Source of the DNA: Ramazzottius varieornatus
Taxonomy: Eukaryota > Tardigrada > Eutardigrada > Parachela > Ramazzottiidae
NCBI GenBank assembly: GCA_001949185.1
Contig: BDGG01000011.1
Location: forward strand, 931,696 to 995,695
DNA: 64,000 nt
Direction of reading: 5' to 3'
Made by a program: the position numbers and the translations under genes. The notes under the pieces are model-generated. The model was not told the DNA's origin. It did no database searches and was given only the letters and a program-made list of their open reading frames with translations. Below are positions 34,367-45,698 of this stretch, piece after piece. The stretch's first letter is position 1. Every line of letters begins with the position of its first letter.

Positions 34367-35620
34367 TTACTCTTCATGAAACATGGCTGGAAGGTAGCCC
34401 AAAGGCCGCTCGAAGGTGTCGAAGCCAATTCTGAAAAGTGAGAACAATGGTCCAATATTGCATATCTGCTTAGCCGACATTGCTAAAAACAAGCTACTGC
34501 TACTGTACCATCGTTTGTCAGACAGTGCGTGCTAAGTTAAGAGCAGAGATAAGCTACCTGTTAGCCTTCCACAAATCTTCGTGAGACTTCTGAGCTTCCG
34601 TCATGACCCAGGTCATGTGTAATACTGGATCCCCAGCCGCATTAGCCAGACCTGCTCACAAAGCGGATGAGCACGAATAAGTAAAAGTAATGAGAAATTT
34701 TAGGTGCAGTCCACTCGCTCGAAATCAGCACAATATCTTTCGGTTTCAGTTTGAGGCCTGCCAGACATTTACCACAGTGCCTGCCAAGCTAGAGGCGAAA
34801 ATTACATAACACATGCATTACAACATGTTTTAAGCAGTGTAATCAAGTAATCAGGTGACAAGTTAATGACTGTGTGGGCATGGCGAGCAGTATCATTAAT
34901 TTTGAATGATTTCGTGTTTTGAACTCGGGAAATTTGTACGGATTTCGAGCGAGGGGAGTATATATTCGATTTTGTACAGTTATGCTTTGGCTCTACAGAA
35001 GATTGCTGTGAACCCGTACATTGGCCGGTCCATGTTGTGATGCTCGATGGAGTCCAAAGTTCCACGGCTGACCTCGTCTTCTCTTTCTTGTTCCAGATCA
35101 CGCGGAAAGTGATCAGTCCAGACTGGGTTGCTGTACCTCGCACCTCATTACTGACCGACATTTCTGTAAGAAAATTCTTCTTTATTAGGCAAAGCATACG
35201 TGTGAATAAGCGGTAATAGATTGTAATGAAAACAAGGCTTGGAAAACTGTACTAACGTAATTTATCCGTGTCGTTACAGCCAGGTAGATGTACTCTAGTC
35301 TGGAACGATCCGCCGAACGCAATGGGGTATGCTGAGTTGGCAAGCCTTCTGAGAATCAGCTTCGATTTATGTTGGTTATACCATGTTCCGTTCAAAAACG
35401 TGCAGACGGGCAGAAGATCACGAGTAAGATGACTGTTTGTTCGAGAATGATACTGATGGATGTCATCATCGAGCTCGGTGTTACCGGAAGAACGTTTGAC
35501 GAGGCCGGGATATCCGTCGCGGTCTCTCGAATGGTCATCTGGATCCCGCTCTGCATACAACGATCCGGTACAAAATATTGCGACGTAAAAAGCCGAGAAA
35601 AGGACCGCGGTCCAGTGCAT
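34367..35620 (-). CDS. Avidin-family biotin-binding protein, secreted
   Basis: Four exons, 35620-35257, 35163-35020, 34651-34558 and 34430-34367 (666 nt, 221 aa). A signal peptide (MHWTAVLFSAFYVAIFC) and a charged proregion with a KR pair at 42-43 precede the avidin barrel. Against streptavidin, most biotin contacts are kept: GTWYNQHKS (N82, S86), VIWNKK (W145), TTWTGQC (T165, W166), HMTWVM (W184), DLWK (W197) and IGFDTF (D205). The Tyr of the usual TGTY strand appears as Phe. Avidins bind biotin tightly and are often defensive or egg/mucus proteins; that role is inference here. Exon 2 could alternatively end one codon later. A MITE (34707-34958) occupies the second intron. A broken paralogue lies at 19216-21015 on the same strand. 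Confidence 0.85.
34707..34958. mobile_element. MITE in avidin intron
   Basis: About 250 bp, similar along its whole length to 37226-37482 (shared GTAATCAAGTAATCA-like core, GGCATGGCGAGCAGTATC, end motif GCTCGAAATC). The ends are weakly inverted. The right flank is TA; the left flank is TG, probably a mutated TA. Confidence 0.7.
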
Positions 35621-36507
35621 TATTATTATGCTGACAGAGCGCTGAATGACAAATGTACACAAGGTTCTCGCAGGGGTCCCCAGCACTTGCTTTTTACCGA
35701 TACCTCCAAAAGGAATCCACCAGTGTGCATTCATGTAGTACTGTTATTTGTTTCCTGCCACCTACTGTCTCGGTTGTGATTCATCTAGATCAAAGCTGGA
35801 CAATTAGAGTTCGCATATCGAAGGCCACTTTCAGGTTCAAACTCCAGCTGCTGATGCCAACCTCCAAACTAACTTAGCTAGGAAGTGACAGCGGTCCTGC
35901 GGGTTCCTGTAGGGACATTCACCCTCGAAGCCTTGGTACTTCTGATCGACCCCGCCAGTGGATCTGAATGCATTGCGCCAACTTATCATTCTAGAAACAG
36001 CAATATTCATGTTGATGTTGATACATGTTGATACATGTGCATGTGTATGACCGCACGCAAAGCTCAAAAATCTTCGGAGCCTATGCCGACGGTCGAATCA
36101 CGCTTGAGCAAAAGATTAAATTTCGTTCGAGAAGATAAGCACAACAGACACGTACATAAACTGAGAAAGTCAAGGTGGCGAACTTAAACTGCGCGTTTGG
36201 TTTGAGAAGTGAAGGTTCCATGCAGCTTCAGAACGCACAGAACTGAAATTATGTCTACGGACGGTCATACGTGTGATCAAATCGATTCAATAGTCATTAC
36301 ACGGCAAGCGAAAATTCAAAACTAGAGCAAAGAATTCTCATAACAATGAGAGTCACACGGCGAAACGACATTCTGGCAAACTAGCTTCGTGGGTCTTCAC
36401 AGTTATCCGCTTCAAAATTTAGTCTGACTTTTTCAATTGGTTGTTGGGTCGTGGATTATTAACGTTCGGAGTAACTTCAACTTCCGCGTTGTATGGTTTC
36501 CTCGACC
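35621..36507. other. Divergent promoter region, nothing recognised
   Basis: It separates the avidin gene (minus) and the proline-rich gene (plus). Only a short GATACATGTT tandem near 36007-36045 stands out. Confidence 0.4.
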
Positions 36508-38296
36508 ATGGAAAAAACCTGGACTAGGATTATTCTGGCGGCTTCTCTCCATGGTAAGGCTTTCTTGCCGCCGAAGGTTCCGTCAATCTACCTTATAAAA
36601 GTTTACTGACAATACCGCCTTTGTTTGCAGCTCTTGTACTGGGTGCGCCCCTGAAATCCAAAGATGTCACAGATGACACTAGCGATGAGTCCACAGCAGA
36701 AGCTCGAGGATACAATGCCAATCCACGCCAAAACTCGTACGGCAATCATGGCAATTCATATGGTGGAGGAGGCGGAGGTTACGGTGGCGTGAACGTGCCA
36801 TCCTATCCAGGAGTGCCGGCTTCACCAGGTCTACCCTACTCCCCAGGTATACCACAGTCTCCGGGACTGCCTTACTCACCTGGTATACCTCACTCGCCCG
36901 GACTTCCATATTCACCGGGCATTCCAGCCTCTCCTGGACTACCTTATTCCCCAGGCTTGCCTCCGTCACCTGGGCTTCCATACTCGCCGGGTATCCCTGC
37001 CGCTCCCGGCTTGCCGTACGCACCTGGTTTGCCTCCGTCGCCCGGTCTGCCCTACAGCCCCGGACTTCCCCCAGCACCTGGATTACCCGGCGCACCAGGC
37101 CTCCCACCAGCGCCTGGCCTACCTTATGCTCCCGGCTTACCACCAGCACCAGGTAACTGCAATACCCTTCTCACCCAAAAACGTTTAACGACGACTCTTA
37201 AAATAACTTAAAAAAGAACGTAATACAGTCCGCTCGATCGAAATCTGGTACCTATTTCTCCGATTTTGTTTTGAAGTCTGCTCTACATCGCCATACAGCA
37301 CGACAAGCCAAGGCCGAAATTACATTAGACATAAATTACACCGTAGCTTTACTGGTGTGATCAAGTAATCAACCCGCATGTGGACCGGCTGTGTCGGTAT
37401 GGCTCGCAGTATCGTTAATTTTGCACGATTTCTTTATTTTGAAATCGCAAAATCAGGTACTAGATTTCGAGCAACTGGACTGTAAAAAGTGTGACGAATT
37501 CTACTTTGCCCTCTGGTGTGAGGTAGATTAATCCTTCATAGGTCTTCCCGGTGCACCCGGTCTTCCTCCTTCCCCTGGCCTTCCACCCGCACCTGGTCTT
37601 CCAGGAGCACCAGGCCTCCCTCCAGCACCAGGTCTTCCACCCGCACCCGGCCTGCCTGGCGCACCGGGTCTACCACCGGCACCAGGCTTTCCACCCGCAC
37701 CCGGCCTGCCCGGAGTTCCCGGATTACCTCCTGCTCCTGGTCTGCCACCAGCGCCCGGACTACCCGGAGCACCTGGTCTTCCACCTGCCCCCGGGCTACC
37801 CGGAGCACCTGGTCTCCCACCTGCCCCCGGGCTACCCGGAGCACCCGGCCTACCACCCGCTCCGGGCCTTCCTGGAGCTCCGGGCCTCCCACCGGCGCCA
37901 GGTCTTCCTTACGCACCAGGGCTACCACCTTCGCCAGGTCTGCCGTACTCCCCTGGCATTCCTGCCAGTCCCGGCTTGCCATATTCCCCAGGCATTCCAG
38001 CTTCGCCTGGACTACCTTATGCACCAGGCCTGCCACCTGTTGCATCTTATCCTGCTGTGCCAGTAAGTTCATTTCCATTTAACTGGCAGACGCAAGTGGA
38101 AGAATTTTGCAGCGTCCCTCAGTCTACAGGTACAAACATTGGGGCTCTACGCAGAAATGACTTTGGTTTTTCTTCGTAGTCTGTACCATACGGACACTCG
38201 GGTAGCTCTTACGGATCGAAGAGCCATAGCTACGGCTCTGATAGTTCATCGAACAACGGTTATGGTTCCTCTCAGAACGGCAGCTACCAAAGATAG
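36508..38296 (+). CDS. Secreted proline/glycine repeat protein
   Basis: Four exons, 36508-36553, 36631-37152, 37542-38062 and 38180-38296 (401 aa). A signal peptide starts at ATG 36508 ([20 protein letters not shown]). A short acidic stretch and a Gly/Tyr/Asn region ([10 protein letters not shown]) follow. Next are some 270 residues of a PGLP-based repeat: 12-residue [12 protein letters not shown] units in exon 2 and six-residue [12 protein letters not shown] units in exon 3. The tail is Ser/Tyr/Gly-rich ([12 protein letters not shown]) and ends QNGSYQR. There are no cysteines in the repeat region. The composition suggests an elastic or adhesive matrix or cuticle protein, which is inference. 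The second intron splits a Gly codon inside the repeats and contains a MITE. The minus strand shows a long mirrored frame that is only a by-product of the repeat. Confidence 0.85.
37226..37482. mobile_element. TA-flanked MITE in proline-rich gene intron
   Basis: 257 bp with inverted ends CAGTCCGCTCGATCGAAATC / CAGTCCAGTTGCTCGAAATC (right end in reverse complement), TA on both sides. Same family as 34707-34958. Confidence 0.8.
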
Positions 38297-38739
38297 TATC
38301 ATACTACGACGAACAATTTTTCAACCTGAGTTTCGGTATCCTGCGGAACGATTGATTGCCTGTATCCTAATTTATCAAAGCGGTGTTGAACAGAAGGGAT
38401 TGAAAAGTTGAAACGACAACTTAAAATTATCAGCGACTGTAAGAGTCCAAGCGAGCCACGAAGTTCGTCCGCGCAGCCACGCTGACGAACGCGGGTGAAT
38501 AGTATGAATAGCCGAACATAACTAGGCTCGAATCGAAAGTAACAGACAACGAACTAACTTAGCATACAAGATAAAATTCCGCTGTCTGCACCCAATCAGC
38601 GTTAACGGTCGACCATGTGCGAAGATATTTTCGACCAGCTACCAGCAAGTTTGTTCCACCAACTGCCGACGAATTTTCAGGCGCTCCGCCAACTCACCCA
38701 TGAAATCCTTTTTGTGTGGTCGCGAATAGTTAGGCGCAG

Positions 38740-41700
38740 CTAAAATGAAGAAACGGTGTCCTGTAGCGCAATTACTACCCGCCGTAAAGTTTCCTTGAAA
38801 ACACAGATCGACCTACCAGCTTTTGTGGGAGGTTCGTTTACTTCCAGGAAGGCAATTCGCGACTTGACATTTCCCTTAAAGTGCGAAGCCAGCTCCGACG
38901 AGTCTTGGATGACTTCCTCATCTGTCGCAGCTGGAGTCGCAGCTGAAGTCGCTTTCTCCTCGCATTCCAGTGCAATTCGGAACAAGTTCTTCTCTGGTAC
39001 GAACTGAGTTCGACGGTCAGGTAGCTTAGTCATTGCGCCTTTGGCCGCACTGACAGTGACGGTTGTTGGCTTTTTGTTGACCATACCACGCTGTCCGTTC
39101 GCATTCACCACGGTCTTGAGCGGTTGGCTCTTCACTACGGCTGGAGGCGGTGGTGGCGGCGGAATCGGACTAGTGTGTTGTGGAGGCGGAACGGTACTGT
39201 GCGCTGAAAAGGCCGATGACGATTTTGAAGCAGCGGACTGTGCTGACGCTTGGGACGTTTGTGAAGCGACTGAAGTGGACTGCGAAGCTGGCTTATGTAC
39301 AGCACATGGCGCTGGTTGCGGCTGACTGGCTTGATGAATATTCTCGGTAGATGCTCGGACTAATGGCTTATCAGCTTCTCGTTTCGTCGGTGTATGAACT
39401 GCTATCGGCTTGGCCAACATAGTAACTTGACTCGAAGCCGCTTCGTTGTCGTGAGACTGTGATGGGACAACTAATGGTTTCTTGTCAGCTACCGGGGACA
39501 GTATAAGGCCAGGTTGGTTTTGGGCAGCTGACGCGCGTTCGAAGACTGGCGAAATTGTGGCTTGCGTTGTAACGATCTCTTTCGAGTTCTTCGGCTCGTC
39601 TTGTATGGAGAATTTCACCGTAGTGTGTCTTCGGTTGACTGGTGGAGAGTCTTCTGGCTCTGAGTTTGCTGCTGGTGGAGGTTTGATAAGCGGGATGGGT
39701 GACGGGATGTGATGTGGGCTGTTGCGAGAGTCGTTGGAGCTCAGGAAAGTACGGGTCTCGCCTTGGTCGTCATCGTTGTCGGGTAGGACCGTGATTTCGT
39801 CCGAGTTGGGGTCGTCGTGGCCGCGCTTGGAAATAACGCTCTTTGAGGTTGTGGCCAGAGGGCGCGGATGGGCGTTGGTCGAGCGGGGTGGGTCGTCTAT
39901 GGGCGAGTGGGAGGAGTCGCGCGCGTGATCGTCATAGTCGATGGGCGGCTCTACGGATACACTTTATCAGTATCGATAATGCCACAAGTATTCGTGAGAA
40001 ATCAATACGTCGAGATTATTCCAGATTATTGCAAGCAATTTTTCCTCATTCTGATTTATCAACTCAAATTTTGAATAATTTTATTTCGACGATTTTTTTG
40101 GTGAATAAATGGCCACAATTTTTGGCCCGGATACAAATGGCAATAATTTTTGTGTTGCGGGAAAAATGCCTTCTAAAGCCGACAGTATGGGAAAAGAAAT
40201 CGAAGAATTTCAATTTCTGAATGTGGACAACATGCATGTACGAGAACAGTGAAAACACCAAGAGAAGCTACTGTACCGTAGTGTGTTGAATACGGTGGCT
40301 GCTTGATTCCCAGCTTCTCCAGATCATTAGTAATGAAGCATTGTGCCAGTCCATCGGTCAGTTTAATGAAGTACTTGACAACATCGTTCAAGCATTTGAA
40401 CTTGGGATGCTACAAAAGAGCAAAACACTGACATGGCCATCCTGAAGGGTGCGCAAAAGCGAGAAGGCACGATCGTCAAACGAGTGAGGCGTTGATGACG
40501 TGCGCCGCCACAGTCTTGCTTGGCCAACGTCACGCACGCATGACGTTGTCATGTAATCGTTGCATGCCGAAGGTTACACCTGTCTAGGCTTGTCTCCACT
40601 CTTACCTTGCCTTCCATCTTGATTTCATAGTAGGTCTCTAGACTGTGCGACTTGGTGAAAGGGCCCACTTCGTAGTGAAAGATCTCCGTGTTGCGATTGA
40701 GAACGCTGCGGAACGACAGTGCGTAACTGTTGGGAAAAGTCGTGCTTCGCCGCATCAACAGGTTGCCGTACATGTGACCCAAGGTTAAGATCGCCTCAGC
40801 CATCTCCCGGGAAATATACTCGAAAAAGTAACTGCAACAAAAATCAGACGATATTTGCAAACTCGCATAGCCCGGATACAGACGCACCAAAGATCAATTT
40901 CTACAACGTCAAAAAATCTTGGATGAGAAGTTTCTGGTGTGGCGTAGAATGTAGATACAAGCTCAGAATTTTTGAAATTAATTTAACTAATATTGAAATT
41001 AATTAACTGCATCGAAAACTAGTTTCTCACTTTGACTTAGATCGCTAGAGATTGAAAACAACCGATACCTGGGAGCACCGCGCCCACCATCCTTGTAGAA
41101 TTTGTGCCGGCTCGGCGCTTCCCTGTTGGGTATGGCCACTCCATACAGGCTCTTTGATTTATGCATGGGTCCTCGCTGCTGCATGTTTTCCAGCTGCCGA
41201 CTCTTCTGAGATGCCATTCGGCTCCTGTCGCCCACTCCCAGACGCCCGTCAGGGGAAAAGGCCGATGATCGGTGACCACTGCGTCTACGCTGTTCCATTT
41301 CCAACAGGCGTTCAATTTGCATAACTTGTCCAGGTAGCAAGAGGACGTTACACTCTGTTGGGCTTATTCCAGCGGCAACAGCCAGAATGTGGGCTTTCCA
41401 CAAGTCCCTAATATCCGATGACTTGCACTATAAAACAAACCGACCACTCTAATGTGTCCGATTAACTTCAGACAAATTGGCCAGAAGAATATATCGGCGA
41501 CTATTTGAACAGAAGACTGCTGTGAGTTTGTTGTCTGAAAGTTTGGCTAGTTGTGTCGTATTACCTTGAATTCATATTTGTGAACATGGCATGAAGTCTC
41601 CTCCTGCGTTGCCTGTGTCGTCTCATCTTCGGTGTCAGATGCGTGGCCCTGACCATAAGCTGCCGTGGTGTGGATTTCAAACTTGACCATCCGCGATCGG

Positions 41701-42169
41701 TTGGGCGCTTTGATAGGAGCCTTTCCGGCGCCATTGGCAGTTGACGGAGTAGCGTTGCTGTGGAATGTGACACCGCGGTTCAGACGTATGGTGGCCTCTA
41801 TCTGTGAAATATCCCAACGGAAATATTGTGATATCGAATCTGGCCGGCTGTGTTGTTGATATGAGATCTCAAGTTGAGGAGCTCAGGTTCGACAAGTGTT
41901 ACACCGGTATGTCTGTTCAGTTGGTGTGGTACAGTACCTTTTCCAAGTGCTTCCGGTGGCGTATGGATAAATGACCGGGACGTAGTAGTCCTAAACAGCT
42001 TCTGTATTTCTGCCAAACAACAGCAGTGTTCATCAGGTAAGCTTCATACAAGCCCAGTGTGGCAGCGCCTACTCACTCCGTCGATTTTGAAGCTTAGTGG
42101 TCCATGAAAATACACATCAGGCTGTTCCAGTAAATTCCGATGTTTGATACCGGCTCGTGATATGGACAT
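38740..42169 (-). CDS. PH-SH2 adaptor, STAP-like
   Basis: Seven exons: 42169-42077, 42009-41938, 41810-41565, 41427-41069, 40831-40606, 40409-40277, 39950-38740 (2340 nt, 779 aa). Residues ~10-180 form a PH-type domain ending in LWKAHILAVAAG and LLLPGQVMQIERLLEMEQRR. That corresponds to the LLPGxxxxxxEVLxxEExRR segment of vertebrate STAP1/STAP2. Residues ~258-360 are an SH2 domain: YFFEYISREMAEAIL, then GNLLMRRST with the phosphotyrosine-binding arginine, and LNDVVKYFIKLTDG at its end. The remaining ~400 residues are disordered and rich in Ser/Pro/Ala/Gln, with a PIPPPPPPPA motif that could bind SH3 or EVH1 domains. Such adaptors link tyrosine-kinase signals to downstream partners in the cytoplasm. 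The tail is much longer than in the vertebrate proteins. The last exon could hide a further small intron near its 3' end. Confidence 0.8.
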
Positions 42170-42692
42170 GTCATGTTGTTTCCTTCTTAGTATCCCCATA
42201 GCGCTAAGCTAATTCCTCAAGCGTCCAAACACGGTACGTTCTACTGCTAGCCTTTTCAGATTACACCAAGCGATGCTGCGAGCGAAAAACAAATTCCTCG
42301 AGAAACTCCCAGAGGAGAATTTGATCAGTTTGATACATAGAGAGAAAGAGGAAAGACGGAGAGTTGAGCCTCATCCGCTAGGCCTTTGGCGAACAACGCC
42401 TCGCTATTTCGTTCAACTGCAAGTGTAACACGAAGGGTCGTTGATGCCTGCAACAATTAGATGCGCATTGCCACAGAAGCGGAAACATATCATTGAACAA
42501 CATTTGCTTCTATTCTATGTATGGCAAAAGGCCTTGCTGACTCTTGACTGATCATGACAGAAAGTTTGACCATTACAGTGTAATCAAGTCATTTGTGGAA
42601 ATTCTAGAGGATACGTTAGAAGGTCGTTTGCCGCCGCGTTGGTTCTGGTTGTGGCGGCCCTTCGACTGATTGTTCTGTGAATGCAGCTGGGC
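42170..42692. other. Short intergenic stretch
   Basis: It lies between the kinase stop (42693) and the adaptor start (42169) and must hold the adaptor's promoter. No TATA or other site is recognised. Confidence 0.4.
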
Positions 42693-45174
42693 CTAGTTTT
42701 TGACGCCACGAATTCGGCAGATTGCTTCATTCTTGTATATTGGCAGCAGTTTGTCGTCTGGTTGTTCACTGAGGACCTGGATCAATAGCTTTTCGTCCAC
42801 CAACTTTTTGTCACAGAGCGTGGCCATGTAGTGCTGGAATGGATCGCAGAAGACGTGCTTGCCAGAAACCGATGTGAAATTCCATGCGCCTACATCTCCG
42901 CTTCTGATACTCCCGAACCGGTGTTCCCTCGTTCCATCTTTTATGCTTCCAAAAGTAAAAGTGGCGGTGTGGCCGAACACTTTCCATGAAAATTCCACCG
43001 CTTCCTTCCCGATTCCCTTACTGTAGATTGTAGCTAACTTTTTGCAGGCAAGTTCTGGATTATCGCCTAACTGCAAACGCCCAATTGTCACTTGCTGGTT
43101 GGTAGAGTGGCAGTCACGGGCTTTCGTGTCTATGAGACATCTCATGAAATAGGGATGGGACAATTTTGCATCAGGCTTCGTGTCAGTCAGAAACGGATGC
43201 TCCGCTAGTAAGCCATAGTCCAACCGGTCGGCAGGGTCCACTTGCAATAAGCAGCCTAGGAGGCATTGAAGTTCCTTCGATGCCAGAGTAGAGGGCAAAC
43301 TTGGAACTCGACTTTGAACATTAGACTGAAGTTGCTTCAAAACTTCCTTGCCCACCGTATTGGGCCCGTAATTCATGCCCCCAACTGCATCTGTCGGGTC
43401 CAAATCAGACAACTCTTTTCGACCACACAAACTGGCATACAGAATCATTCCGAGACTCCATAAATCGGCTTTCTCGGTATACGAAGCCACATCTCTACCG
43501 TGTTTGTTGCCAACCCACTGCAGTACTTCTGGTGCCATGTATAAGAATGTTCCGCGAGCGTATGTGCTGATATTTTTCGTTTCTGAAAGTTTCTTACACG
43601 ACCCGAAGTCGGCAATCTTTAGCACAATATCGGTGTACTTCAGTTCTTCGTTGTGCATTTCACGCGCCTCACCACCTTTCGATACATAAAGAAGGATGTT
43701 AGCCGGCTTCAGGTCCCTGTGTACTATACCGACTGCGCGTAAAGTGCTGATTCCATTTGCAATTTGCTGCGAGAAGCATTGCAGCTCACTTTCCGGACGT
43801 TTCCCCATTCCTGCAAAGAAGTAGTATGGCAGAGCAGAGCATCACCTGGGCTGCAGCAGTTCAGCGTACTTTGTAAATACTGCTCAAAGTCTCCTCCATT
43901 GCAATATTCCATCACGATGCGCAACCTACGTTCTGCAAACACCTGAAACGGTATAACAATTATTAATACAACAGCGTGGAGGTACATGCAGGCCTGGTAA
44001 GCCGGGTTAATTCCAACCTCGTGGGTTTCAAAGACCTGTACCAGATTTGCGTTCCTCATGGGCGAAAGAATCTGAAACAGAGCCGCGCTCACAGTTAGGC
44101 AATCCATACACAAGATCGTTGATTGTTCATTATTGATTCAACAGTAGTCAGCCGTTAGACATTTCCGGTGCCATGAAACTTTACCCTTATAGCGCTCAGC
44201 TCTCGCTCAATAGTTTTATAGTTTTCGACGATCGAAGTATCCACGTGCTTTACCGCTACGAATTCCCCCGTCTAAACAATAAGAGACAGTCATGTTGTGG
44301 CCACGACAAATTCAAACTAGTAAGATTATGTTCAGCAATGAATTTCGAACAGTGATTCATCACGGCAGGCACGCCGCAAACCGTTCTACTTGGTACATAC
44401 TGTACACCGGCTCTCATAAGTATTCGGTCACCCCCATCTTTACCAGAAAATTCATATCTTCCTTCCTATTTAGCCGACTCTTATACTCTTAACTGAATTA
44501 CAGAGAAGAATGTTTTGTATTTCCACTCACGTGACTTGGGATTCATCTCAACAATAAATCAACTCGCAGCTATCGACTGGGAAACCCTCAAAACTGACTC
44601 GTTGCCGGCACTCCGCTGTGCCAGTGGTCCGTTTGATGACACAACATCCTATCCACTATAAAATCCGACAAACANNNNNNNNNNNNNNNNNNNNNNNNNN
44701 NNNNNNNNNNNNNNNNNNNNNNNNCTTCCCAAACTTTTCGTGCGTAATGCCAAAAACTTCTCACGTATTCTTATTTGAAAGGCCGATGTTTGCCGGATTT
44801 TAGAGTGAGTCGGATGTTGTGTCAACAAACGGACTGATGGCGCAGCGGAGTGCCGGCAACGAGTCAGTTTTGAGGGTTTCCCAGTCGATAGCTGCGAGTT
44901 GATTTATTGTTGAGATGAATCCCAAGTCACGTGAGTGGAAATACAAAACATTCTTCTCTGTAATTCAGTTAAAAGTATAAGAATCAGCTGAATACGAGAG
45001 AAAATATGAATTTTCTGGTAAAGATGGGGGTGACCGAATACTTATGAGAGCCAGTGTAAGTCTTACCTTTTCGTGACGATATAAAAAGACTATCCCACTG
45101 GATCCCCAACCTAAAGCATGTCGATTTTCTACCATCTTGAATTGTCCAGCTCGGAAACTACCTGGAGAAACCAT
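42693..45174 (-). CDS. ULK/Atg1-like serine/threonine kinase
   Basis: Five exons, 45174-45067, 44271-44185, 44071-44018, 43942-43846 and 43810-42693 (1464 nt, 487 aa). All kinase landmarks are present: Gly loop LGWGSSGIV (21-29), VAVKH with Lys44, ERELSAI for the C helix, HRDLKPAN (146-148 HRD), DFG 183-185, TYARGTFLYMAPE (APE 208-210) and DLWSLGMILY. It should be active. The core (MEYCNGGDFEQYL, the QIANGISTLRAVGIVHRDLKPANILL region, HPFL) looks most like the autophagy-initiating ULK/Atg1 group; an IKK/TBK1-type origin is the main alternative. The ~200 residues after the kinase domain match nothing I know, and the long ULK C-terminal region is absent. Intron 1 contains a Tc1-like element whose end lies 10 bp from the splice donor. 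Confidence 0.8.
44405..45056. mobile_element. Tc1-like inverted-repeat element around an N gap
   Basis: Terminal CACYGGCTCTCATAAGTATT at both ends, continuing as long near-identical inverted arms (~270 bp), with TA target duplications (44403-44404, 45057-45058). A 50-N gap (44675-44724) lies at the centre, so any transposase cannot be judged; the known sequence contains none. Confidence 0.85.
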
Positions 45175-45698
45175 TGCGGTATTTGAACGGCAGCAGGTGG
45201 GTTCTACTCGGTAAGCTAGGAAAATAACGGACTTGTCGAAGCAGCACAGATCGATGCCTGAACAGCCTTGCTACAAAGGTTGGGCAACATTGGCGGCAAA
45301 ATAACTTTGGGTTTCACGGCGGTTGTTCACATTCAACCAAGCATGCGGCGAATATGAAGTTTGTTTAGACTATCTCTATAAGCCAGGCCTACGCCGAGTA
45401 TGATAATGCTCAACGCACTGTATCTTCAGTTAATATTTGGGCTTGCCAGATGGATAACGGTGTGGTTCTCTACCAAACCTTCCATAACCTATCGTCTACC
45501 ATCGTAATTCGACAACTTTTGCGATGTACAACGCTTTGGAGGCAAACGCTTGTCCCTAATGAGGGATATGATTTTTTCAAGTGGATGTTCAGAAAACAGT
45601 TGCAAGTCATACTTCCGCACCTAATAGCACCTGCCGCAGGACACTTGCTACAGAAAACTGAGATGCAACAAGGTAAAAGTTGGCAGGAACGCGGTCAT
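45175..45698. other. Intergenic between dynein and kinase genes
   Basis: It contains the kinase upstream region and presumably the dynein 3' UTR; nothing specific recognised. Confidence 0.4.

Noticed and set aside
36679..38078. Long minus-strand frames opposite the proline-rich gene
   Set aside because: The CCAGG-rich repeat lacks stops in several frames. Only the plus frame has a signal peptide and phase-matched introns.
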